Below, piece after piece: positions 1-6,577 of a stretch of DNA of 64,000 nucleotides; within the stretch, counting starts at the first letter, position 1; each line of letters opens with the position of its first letter. Made by a program: the position numbers and the translations under genes. Under the pieces are notes generated by a model. It searched no databases, was not told where the DNA came from, and saw only the letters and a list, made by a program, of their open reading frames with translations. The stretch is from CAZHCG01 sp046484285 (GTDB lineage Bacteria > Myxococcota_A > Polyangia > JAAYKL01), in NCBI GenBank assembly GCA_046484285.1, contig JAWOBP010000151.1:1-64000 (forward strand), in the 5' to 3' direction.

Positions 1-568
1 TTTTCCAGGGCTTTTTTGGCTTCGGCGGGCTTGTTCAGGCGGGGCGCCAGCTCGGCTGCCAGCTCTGACTCTGCGTTGGCGCAGGCGATGCGCACGGTGT
101 CGAGCAGGGTCTTGTAGTGCTTGTCGTGGTAGACGAGCCGGCCGGCCAGCTCGGTTTCCTCGAGCGGGGCGTGCGTGGGGACTCGCGGGCGCAGCTTCTC
201 GAGCTCGGCCTGGAGCGACAGCGAGCGGGCGAGGTCCTCTTCCAGCTCCGGCCTTTTCTGGTCATCCGGTTCGAGCCTGGAGAGCTTGCGGCGCAGCTCT
301 CCTTGCCGTGCTTGAAGCCGTTTTCCTGCACCCAGCGGCCGGTGATGACCCCGATCAGCCGCTCCCTGGACTCGCGCGAGACGGCCAGCAGGTTGACCTG
401 ATTGCCGTCGGGCATCTTCAGCGCGATCCTGCGCACCCGACCGCGGCCCTTCTTCAGGTTGGCCAGCCGTTTCTCACAGACGCCCACCTCCTCGCCGTCG
501 AGCAGCAGGCTCTCTTCGAAAGCCGACGCGGGCAGCTTGGCAAACGGCCGGCGCTCGTAGGTCACGAA
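1..568 (-). pseudogene. Transposase remnant, frameshifted and internally deleted
   Basis: Read on the minus strand, positions 565 to about 315 encode a stretch containing RWVQENGFKHGKE, which resembles the R-W-x-Q-E-N-x-F-K core of a family of IS-encoded transposases. The frame then breaks. From about 311 down to 1 a different minus-strand frame stays open and coding-like, with a Glu/Leu/Arg-rich coiled-coil stretch (ELRRKLSRLEPDDQKR) and later LVYHDKHYKTLLDTVRI, and it runs off the window. In relatives several dozen residues normally separate these two blocks, so I infer an internal deletion with a frameshift rather than a simple indel. The 5' end is also missing: the frame begins right at the neighbouring CRISPR-like repeat, where an in-frame TAG lies. 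The family assignment rests on motif memory only. The element is certainly inactive here. Confidence 0.6.
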
Positions 569-636
569 TTCCTAAGCTGCCTACGCGGCAGTGAACGATT
601 CGCTACAACGACGGCTTCTACGATTTCGTTTCTAAG
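569..636 (-). CRISPR. Relic of a subtype I-F CRISPR array: one repeat, one 32-nt spacer, 8 nt of a second repeat
   Basis: On the minus strand 596-569 is a 28-nt unit beginning GTTCACTGCC, then loop GCGTA, then GGCAGCTTAGGAA. This matches the Csy4/Cas6f-type repeat as I know it: GTTCA handle, CTGCC/GGCAG stem, 5-nt loop, CTTAGAAA tail. It differs only in the loop and in one tail base. The preceding 32 nt (628-597) have the exact spacer length usual for I-F. They are preceded by CTTAGAAA (636-629), the canonical last 8 nt of such a repeat. The array is therefore cut at 636/637 and its terminal, slightly degenerate repeat abuts the transposase remnant at 568. No cas gene is visible in the window. 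On the plus strand the spacer can be read as IRYNDGFYDF, which could be a protospacer in a coding gene. Confidence 0.68.
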
Positions 637-851
637 TAGCCCTGATCTCCCCAGTTGCAGAGCAATTCTTCCGTGCTGGCAGAAGGCTCTACGCACGCGG
701 ACGCCGCAACGCACTCGGCGTACTGCGCGACCGTCACCTCGGTTTTTGTGATTTCGAAAGAAGGCACGTCCACCTCGTGCACAGGCTGCTCACCTTCGTT
801 GAATTCCTCCGAACGAGCAGGTGCTTTTTGTCGGCCATATAGACGGCTCAA
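637..851 (-). pseudogene. Formylglycine-generating-enzyme (FGE)-like domain, N-terminal fragment
   Basis: The minus-strand frame contains PVHEVDVPSFEITKTEVTV followed by AQYAECVAASACVEP and LCNWGDQGY. This is the start of an FGE-sulfatase/SUMF1-like domain of the kind common in secreted proteins of Myxococcota-like bacteria. In intact relatives the segment after CNWG continues for about 150 residues through the core of the domain. Here it ends at GGCTA and runs straight into the CRISPR-like tail at 636, with a stop soon after. The 5' end (about 810-851) is also not family-like, so both ends are probably lost. It is not functional. Another remnant of the same domain type lies at 42129-42490. 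Confidence 0.6.
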
Positions 852-904
852 AATACATTATGTCGAATAAAATTTTTGGTTTGCAAGCACTGTCGAATAG
901 GCGG

Positions 905-2122
905 CTACCCCGCGTCTGCGTCCATCGCCGCCAGCGCGGTCGCCAGCGCCTCGTCGATCGTGGTGCGGGGTATCACCACGATCTCGATCCCGGCCTCGCG
1001 CAGGGTGTGTCCCGGTCCCTTGTCGCGCATGTCGTCGGGCGTGGCGAGCACGTCGACCTTCTGCTCCGCGAGCCACTGCGCGACCCTGATCCCTCGCCCG
1101 CGCGAGTCGCCGGAAAACGGGTTGACCACCGATTTGCGATCGATGATCTCGCCGTCGCTCAGACGGAAATCAGCGATCAGGAACAGCGGGGCGGCGCCGA
1201 ACTGCTCGTGCGGAAACTCTTCGTCGGATTCGAGCGGCAGGGCGAAACGCAGCGACTCCCGCCGCGCGGGCCTGACGTCGACCAGCGCCCGCTCCAGGAA
1301 GGGCACGGCCTCGTGGAGCTTTCCGGTCAGCTCGCGGGCCACCCGGGCGGCCCGGTCCAGGTCGTGTAGACGAACCTCGACCACCGCCTCGAGAAAGCGG
1401 TAACGCCCCGCGTTGCGACCGACGAGCGAGCGGATGCAAAACAGCGAAGGCTCGGTTTCGATGATCGCGCGCGCCTTGCTCAACGTCCCGGAATCGAGCG
1501 AGGCGTCCATCAGCACTCGCATCGAGTCGGCCAGCAGATCCCAGCCGGTCTTGATCACGGCCACCACCACCAGCAAGGCGGCGATCCGCTCCAGGTCGAG
1601 ATCGAGCCGGTGGCCGAGCAGGGCGACCAGAACCATGCCCGAGGTGAGCACGTGGACACGGTACTCGCGCGCGTCGGCGATCAGGCTCGGCGAGTTGGCC
1701 TTCTTTCCGGCCCGCAGCTGAAAGGCGCTGAAGACCAGCGGAATCAGCGCGCTCAACACGACTCCGCCCAGCACCAGGGGCGTGACTCGGGGCAGATCGT
1801 TCTTTCCCAGCAACGCCTCGCGCGCGATTTCGTAGGCGGCGAGGAAGATCAGCAGCGCCACGCCCGCGGCGACGACGTTCTCCACCTTGTACATCCCGTA
1901 CGGAAACTGCTCGCTCTTGCGCCGCGCCAGCTTTAGCCCGACCAGCACCGCGGTCGAGGCGATCAGGTCGACGAAGTTGTGCACCATCTCCGCGGCGACC
2001 GCGAGGCTGCCGGAAAGGCACAGCACGGCGAGGTTCAGTCCAAAAAGTAGAACGTTGACCCCGATCGAGGCCCAGCCCCACCGTTCCAGCCTCGCGGCGG
2101 GATCTCTGCGTGCGCTGGCCAT
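905..2122 (-). CDS. Cation diffusion facilitator (CDF) metal transporter with C-terminal NifX/NifB-like domain
   Basis: A 405-residue inner-membrane protein predicted to export divalent metal in exchange for protons. Six hydrophobic segments span roughly residues 18-205, followed by a cytoplasmic region and, at about 295-400, a domain like the dinitrogenase Fe-Mo cofactor (NifX/NifB) fold, seen in EQFGAAPLFLIADFRLSDG and NPFSGDSRGRGIRVAQWL. CDF-NifX fusions are known. The transport site looks altered: TM2 carries H48-x3-D52 where many CDFs have D-x3-D, and TM5 carries E153-x3-H157 where H-x3-D is usual. The metal is therefore not predictable. The gene diverges from the methyltransferase gene at 2212, with an inverted repeat between them. 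The ATG at 2122 is adopted. Confidence 0.9.
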   Translation of the reverse strand: MASARRDPAARLERWGWASIGVNVLLFGLNLAVLCLSGSLAVAAEMVHNFVDLIASTAVLVGLKLARRKSEQFPYGMYKVENVVAAGVALLIFLAAYEIAREALLGKNDLPRVTPLVLGGVVLSALIPLVFSAFQLRAGKKANSPSLIADAREYRVHVLTSGMVLVALLGHRLDLDLERIAALLVVVAVIKTGWDLLADSMRVLMDASLDSGTLSKARAIIETEPSLFCIRSLVGRNAGRYRFLEAVVEVRLHDLDRAARVARELTGKLHEAVPFLERALVDVRPARRESLRFALPLESDEEFPHEQFGAAPLFLIADFRLSDGEIIDRKSVVNPFSGDSRGRGIRVAQWLAEQKVDVLATPDDMRDKGPGHTLREAGIEIVVIPRTTIDEALATALAAMDADAG

Positions 2123-2158
2123 GATCGTGTAGTTTCACAGACTGTCTTCGTGCGCAAA

Positions 2159-2175
2159 CCAATCGTCTCGATTGG
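2159..2175. promoter_or_regulatory. 7-bp inverted repeat between divergent genes
   Basis: CCAATCG (2159-2165), TCT, CGATTGG (2169-2175) is a perfect inverted repeat in the 89-bp gap between the CDF gene (start 2122, minus) and the methyltransferase gene (start 2212, plus). It could be an operator or a leader hairpin. No clear -35/-10 pair is visible next to it. Confidence 0.35.
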
Positions 2176-2211
2176 ACAGCTCTCCGAGCGGGCGGTTATG
2201 CTACCGCGGCG

Positions 2212-3057
2212 ATGGACTTGAGCGTGCAGCCACAGGCCGGTTGGGAGCTGCTGGACAGCGGCGGGGGGCGCAAGCTCGAGCGGTTCGGCGACGTGCTGCT
2301 CGACCGCCCGGCGGCTCAGGCGTTCTGGCCGCGCGAGGAAGGGGCTCCCTGGTCCGAGGCGCGGGCCGGTTTTCACCGCGGGAGCAGGGGCGACGGTCGC
2401 TGGCGCGTGCGGGGAGAGCCGCTCGAGGAGGGCTGGTCCGCCGGCGTGGAAGGCCTGAATCTCGAGATCCGCGCCACCGGCTTCGGCAACGTCGGCCTGT
2501 TTCCCGAGCACTCGGTCCACTTCGCCTGGATGCGCGAGCTGCTGGGCGCGGTCCGGTCTCCGGATGTGCTCAACCTGTTCGCCTACACCGGAGCGGCCTC
2601 GATCGCCTGCGCGCTGGCCGGCGCGAGGGTCACGCACGTGGACTCGGCCGGCGCGGTCAACGGCTGGGCCCGGCTCAACGCCGAGCGCAACGGCGTGCCC
2701 GGCGGCTCGCTGCGCTTCTTCACCGACGACGCGCTCAAGCTGGCGCGGAGAGAGCTGCGCCGCGGACACCGCTACCGGGGAATCCTGCTCGACCCTCCCA
2801 GCTTCGGCCGCGGACCCCGCGGCGAGGTGTTCAAGCTGGAGGACCATCTCCCGGAGCTGCTCGCGAGCTGCCTGGAGCTGCTCGCCGACGACGCGTTGTT
2901 CTTGCTGTTGACGGCACATTCCCCCGGGGTGACTCCGGCCGTGCTGCGCGCCCTGCTGCGCGAGCCGGACGGAGAGATCGAGTCCGGGGAGATGCTGCTC
3001 GCCGGAGGCGGCCCGCCGCTGCCCTGCGGTGCGTACGCCCGCTGGACGCCGCGCTGA
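2212..3057 (+). CDS. Class I SAM-dependent methyltransferase, RlmI/rRNA MTase-like
   Basis: A 281-residue protein resembling the catalytic half of RlmI/RlmK-type rRNA cytosine methyltransferases. The SAM-binding motif I is VLNLFAYTGAASIACALAG (residues about 121-139), followed by the acidic motif II strand THVDSAG. The substrate/catalytic motif is LLDPPSFGRGPRGEVFKL (about 190-207). The usual N-terminal PUA domain of RlmI is absent, so it is closer to the short YwbD/Rlm-like SAM domain proteins. The substrate base is not predictable from sequence. The ATG at 2212 is adopted. The gene stands alone and ends 21 bp from the convergent lipoprotein gene at 3079. Confidence 0.85.
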   Translation: MDLSVQPQAGWELLDSGGGRKLERFGDVLLDRPAAQAFWPREEGAPWSEARAGFHRGSRGDGRWRVRGEPLEEGWSAGVEGLNLEIRATGFGNVGLFPEHSVHFAWMRELLGAVRSPDVLNLFAYTGAASIACALAGARVTHVDSAGAVNGWARLNAERNGVPGGSLRFFTDDALKLARRELRRGHRYRGILLDPPSFGRGPRGEVFKLEDHLPELLASCLELLADDALFLLLTAHSPGVTPAVLRALLREPDGEIESGEMLLAGGGPPLPCGAYARWTPR

Positions 3058-3078
3058 TCGACGCCGCGTCTGCGCCGC

Positions 3079-3822
3079 TCAGTCGGTGGCGGTTTCCGTC
3101 TCGCTGTCGGTGTCCGTGTCGGCGTCGCCGCCGCTGCTCCACTCGCAGCCGATCTGCTCCAGGCAGGAGAGGGTGTCGGCGAACTGGGAGCAGGGCGCCG
3201 GGGTTCCCCAGCACTCGTCGCTGACCTCGCAGCCCAGCTGGATGCTGCACTGCGTGCCGTCCAGACCCTCGCAGCCGGCAGCCGTCCCCTCGCAGGATCC
3301 GCCGGCCAGGTAGCAGCCCTGCTGAGAGGAGCAGCCCGCCGAAGAGAGCTGCCCGCAAGGCGCGGCCGATCCGTTGCAGATGTCGTCGTAGTAGCTCCAG
3401 CTGCAACCGGCCTGCGAGCTGCACTGGGTCGGGCCGGAGAACGATCCGCAGGGAGTGGCGCTTCCCGCGCAGTAGCCGGTCCAGTCGCATCCGATCTGCA
3501 AGCCGCACTGGTCGGCCGTGACCAGCCCGCAGCCGACCGGCTCTCCGCTGCACGAGGTCTCCAGCTGGCAGCCGGCCTGCCCCTCGCACCAGTACCAGCC
3601 CAGCTCTTCGCACGCCTCCGGCTCGCCCACGCACTGGCCGGGATCCGAGTCCCCGTCCGAGTCCGTGTCCGTATCGGCGTCGCTGTCCGCATCGGCGTCC
3701 GCGTCCGCATCGGCGTCCGCGTCCGCGTCCGTCGCGGCGTCCGGACCGGCGTCCCCGGTGGCCCCGCCGGAGTGACAGGCGGCCAGCATCGCCGCTGCCA
3801 GCACTGCAATCCACTTGTCCAT
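3079..3822 (-). CDS. Asp-rich-linker lipoprotein with Cys repeats
   Basis: A 247-residue predicted lipoprotein. The signal peptide ends in the lipobox MLAAC (Cys16). An Asp-Ala/Asp-Ser/Asp-Thr linker follows at about residues 30-60 and a second short one closes the protein (DADTDTDSETETATD). Between them are about six degenerate Cys repeats of the type C-x-G-x2-x2-C-G-x-L...QC-x2-Q-x-GC-x-W, for example CSSQAGCSWSY and CSIQLGCEV. The even Cys spacing suggests disulfides in the periplasm or at the cell surface. No enzyme motif is seen. The same linker style recurs in the genes at 6578, 12344 and 23065. The start ATG has an upstream GGAGG. The function is unknown. Confidence 0.82.
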   Translation of the reverse strand: MDKWIAVLAAAMLAACHSGGATGDAGPDAATDADADADADADADADSDADTDTDSDGDSDPGQCVGEPEACEELGWYWCEGQAGCQLETSCSGEPVGCGLVTADQCGLQIGCDWTGYCAGSATPCGSFSGPTQCSSQAGCSWSYYDDICNGSAAPCGQLSSAGCSSQQGCYLAGGSCEGTAAGCEGLDGTQCSIQLGCEVSDECWGTPAPCSQFADTLSCLEQIGCEWSSGGDADTDTDSETETATD

Positions 3823-3852
3823 CGCGCGGCACCTCCCTCCCTGCTCTACAGT

Positions 3853-4584
3853 CTACCACGGCCAGCCGTCAGGGTCCGGCGCGACGACCGAGATCGGCTC
3901 GCGACGCACCGGGTGATCGAAGCTCAGCTCGCGGGCGTGCAGCGCGATCGCTCCCGGCCCGCCGGGCAGGCGCGAGCGCGCTTCGTACTTGCGGTCGCCG
4001 ACCACCGGGTGACCCAAAGCGGAGAGCTGGACCCTGATCTGGTGAGAGACTCCGGTGATCAGCTCCACCTCGAGCAGAGTCAGATCGCCGCGGGTCTCCA
4101 GAATTCGGTAGCGCAGCACCGCCTGCTTGCCCGTCCCGTCGCCGCCGGCAACGCGCGTGACACGGGCCTTTCGATCGCGGACCAGCCAGTGTCTCAGCTC
4201 GGCGGCGTCCCGCTCGGGGCGACCTTCGACCAGCGCGCGGTAGGTCTTGCGCGGCGAGCGCTCCCTGAGCTGCCGCGAGAGACGCCCGGCCGCCTTGGAT
4301 GTCTTGGCCAGCAGCATCGCTCCCGAGACCGGGCGGTCGAGCCGATGGACCAGCCCCAGGTAGACGTTGCCGGGCTTGCGATCCCTGCGCTTGATCACGG
4401 AGCGGACCACGGTCAGCACGTCCAGATCGCCGCTGAGGTCGCCCTGACTGAGCATCCCGGCCGGTTTGTCGACCGCCAGCAGGTGGTTGTCCTCGTAGAG
4501 AAACGGCAGGCGATCTCTGCCGGGCCGATTTCCCGAGCGGGCAGATCTCGCGGTCCCCGGCGAGCGTGGTCCCCTCAGCGGCAT
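3853..4584 (-). CDS. RluA-family pseudouridine synthase
   Basis: A 243-residue enzyme predicted to isomerise uridine to pseudouridine in rRNA or tRNA. Family motifs are ILYEDNHLLAVDKP-like FLYEDNHLLAVDKPAG near residue 30, the catalytic block GLVHRLDRPVSGAMLLAKTS (Asp of HRLD, about residue 77), and the C-terminal HQIRVQLSALGHPVVGD. There is no N-terminal S4 domain. The chosen ATG at 4584 lies inside the last codons of cysS, overlapping it by 10 nt, so the two are probably translationally coupled. The open frame continues upstream inside cysS, but that part is antisense-like low-quality sequence and not part of the protein. The specific target uridine cannot be named. Confidence 0.88.
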   Translation of the reverse strand: MPLRGPRSPGTARSARSGNRPGRDRLPFLYEDNHLLAVDKPAGMLSQGDLSGDLDVLTVVRSVIKRRDRKPGNVYLGLVHRLDRPVSGAMLLAKTSKAAGRLSRQLRERSPRKTYRALVEGRPERDAAELRHWLVRDRKARVTRVAGGDGTGKQAVLRYRILETRGDLTLLEVELITGVSHQIRVQLSALGHPVVGDRKYEARSRLPGGPGAIALHARELSFDHPVRREPISVVAPDPDGWPW

Positions 4585-6227
4585 ACCTTCCAGGTCGTGC
4601 CTCCGGGGCCGTCCCGTAGCTCGACGCCCCGCTCGGCAAGCTCGTCGCGGATCCGATCCGACAGCTCCCAGTCCTTGCGGGCCCGCGCCTCGGTCCGCCT
4701 GGCGACCAGCTCGTTGACCTCGCTCTTGTCGAGCCCCTTGCAGGCGCAGGAGAAATCGTGCAGATCCTCGAGCGCCGCGGCCGGCTCGCGATCGCACAGG
4801 TGCATCACGCCGCAGACCTCGCGGATCTCGCCGAGCGCGCTCGCCAGCGTCGCCGCCCAGGCCGCCCGTCCGCCGGGCAGCTTCTTGATCTGCTTGGCGC
4901 GCATGTCGCACAGATCGTTGACGCAGCGCATCGACTCGCCCAGGTCGGCGAGCGCGCGGGCGGTGTTGAAGTCGTCGTCCATCGCCTCGCAAAAGCGGTC
5001 GACGATTCCCCGGGCGCGCCGGTCGTCGAGCAGCTCCGCGCTCGAATCGACTTCCACGTCGCTCAGCGCCCTGCCGGCACGCTGCAGAGTCTCGTAGAAG
5101 TACTCCAGCCGGTCGAACGCGATCTCGATCGAGCCGCGCACGGTCTCGCACTGCTCGTCGCCGCTCTCGTGCGTACGGCTGAAGTCGATCGGATTGGCGT
5201 AGTGCGTGCCGAGCACCAGCAGCCGCCAGACCTCGGGAGGCGCGATTTCCAGCGCGTCGCGGATCGAGATGAAGTTGCCCAGGCTCTTGGACATCTTGAC
5301 GCCGTCCACGGTCACGAAGCCGTTGTGCATCCAGGCGTTGCAGTAGGTCTCGCCCGTTCCGCCCTCGGCCTGGGCGATCTCGTTTTCGTGGTGTGGAAAG
5401 ATGAGGTCCTTGCCGCCACCGTGGATGTCGAACGGCTGCCCGAGCGCGTCGATGCTCATCGCCGAGCACTCGATGTGCCAGCCCGGGCGGCCGTCGCCCC
5501 AGGGCGAGGGCCAGACCGGCTCTCCCGGAGCGGACCGCTTCCACAGCGCGAAGTCGACGGCGTGCCGCTTGCTCTCGGTCGGGGCCACGCGCGCTCCCTC
5601 CTCGAGCTGCCGGTAGTCGCGACCGGAGAGCTTGCCGTAGGCCCCGGTCGCCTCGTGGTAGGCCGGCACGTCGAAGTAGACCTCACCGTCCACCTCGTAG
5701 GCCAGGCCGCGGGCGAGGATCTTGTCGATCAGCGCGATCACCTCGGGAATCTTGTCGGAGACGCGCGGCTCGAAGTCTGGTTGCAGCAGATCGAAAGGAC
5801 CGAAGTCCTCGTGGCGAAAGACATCGATGAAGTGATCGGCGACGATCTCTGCCAGGTGTCGGTCCTGGCCCTCGGCGCGCTCCAGGATACGGCGGTCCTC
5901 GTCGAGCCGCTCGCGCCACTGCTCCTCGCTGTACGAGGCGTAGGCATCCTCCTCGCGCCAGGCGCCCTCCGGACCCGCGGAGATCTCGGCGGCCCGCTTT
6001 ATGATCTTGTCGTCGATGTCCGTGAAGTTGCGCGCGTAGCGCACGCGGTATCCGCGGTAGGCGAAGTACCTCAAGATCGCATCGAACGACAGGTAACAGC
6101 GCAGGTGCCCCACGTGGCAGCGCCCGTAGACCGTGACGCCGCACACGTAGATGTTGAGCGCCCCTTGCTCGACGGGCTCGAACGTTTCCTTGCGGTTGGT
6201 CAAGACGTTGTAAAGCTCGATCGACAT
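4575..6227 (-). CDS. cysS: Cysteinyl-tRNA synthetase
   Basis: Charges tRNA-Cys with cysteine in the cytoplasm. The product is 550 residues, longer than the usual 460-490. Class I signatures are the HIGH-type motif HVGH at 38-41, the zinc ligand Cys29 in NIYVCGVTVYG, the second zinc cluster in GWHIECSAMS...FPHHENEIAQ, and KMSKSLGNF. The extra length sits partly in an insertion at about residues 85-125 after the FTDIDDKIIKRA motif. The start at 6227 is preceded by AGGAGAG at good spacing. The open frame extends further upstream without coding character. The RluA-type gene follows and overlaps by 10 nt. Confidence 0.97.
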   Translation of the reverse strand: MSIELYNVLTNRKETFEPVEQGALNIYVCGVTVYGRCHVGHLRCYLSFDAILRYFAYRGYRVRYARNFTDIDDKIIKRAAEISAGPEGAWREEDAYASYSEEQWRERLDEDRRILERAEGQDRHLAEIVADHFIDVFRHEDFGPFDLLQPDFEPRVSDKIPEVIALIDKILARGLAYEVDGEVYFDVPAYHEATGAYGKLSGRDYRQLEEGARVAPTESKRHAVDFALWKRSAPGEPVWPSPWGDGRPGWHIECSAMSIDALGQPFDIHGGGKDLIFPHHENEIAQAEGGTGETYCNAWMHNGFVTVDGVKMSKSLGNFISIRDALEIAPPEVWRLLVLGTHYANPIDFSRTHESGDEQCETVRGSIEIAFDRLEYFYETLQRAGRALSDVEVDSSAELLDDRRARGIVDRFCEAMDDDFNTARALADLGESMRCVNDLCDMRAKQIKKLPGGRAAWAATLASALGEIREVCGVMHLCDREPAAALEDLHDFSCACKGLDKSEVNELVARRTEARARKDWELSDRIRDELAERGVELRDGPGGTTWKVCR

Positions 6228-6577
6228 GGCAATCTCTCCTCGGGCGGCGGTCCAGACCGCCGCCGGGCAGCATAGCGCCATGAGACGTACTATGCCAGCG
6301 GACCGAGACGCTCGAGCCCAAACGCATGCCCGACGAGCGTATCTGCCGCGACAGACTTCGGTCTTTTTTTTGACCGAGCCGACCGGCAAGTGTTTGGTTG
6401 CGTTGTCTTGCGCAACTGCGCATCTTTTGCATAGTCGGCCATTTTTTTTCTGCAAGAGGCCGGCCTTTGCTCTTGCGGGGGGCTGTTGCCTGTTGGATGA
6501 GCGCTGTTTGAATGATGTGGCATGAGACGTGCAATCAACGCACTCGTTTTTCACAGTCGAATCTAAGGAGGGACGAG
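6228..6577. other. 350-bp divergent intergenic region
   Basis: Lies between cysS (minus) and the Cys-repeat lipoprotein gene (plus) and is less GC-rich than the genes. It holds two T-tracts (6364-6371 and 6452 upstream), and an inverted repeat GCAAGAG (6452-6458)/CTCTTGC (6470-6476). A weak -35/-10 pair TTGCGC (6408-6413) - 16 bp - CATAGT (6430-6435) could drive the plus-strand gene. No convincing gene or RNA is seen in it. Confidence 0.4.

Noticed and set aside
6353..6371. AGAC-TTCG-GTCT hairpin followed by eight T
   Set aside because: The stem is only 4 bp, and no plus-strand gene ends upstream of it, so I do not call it a terminator.
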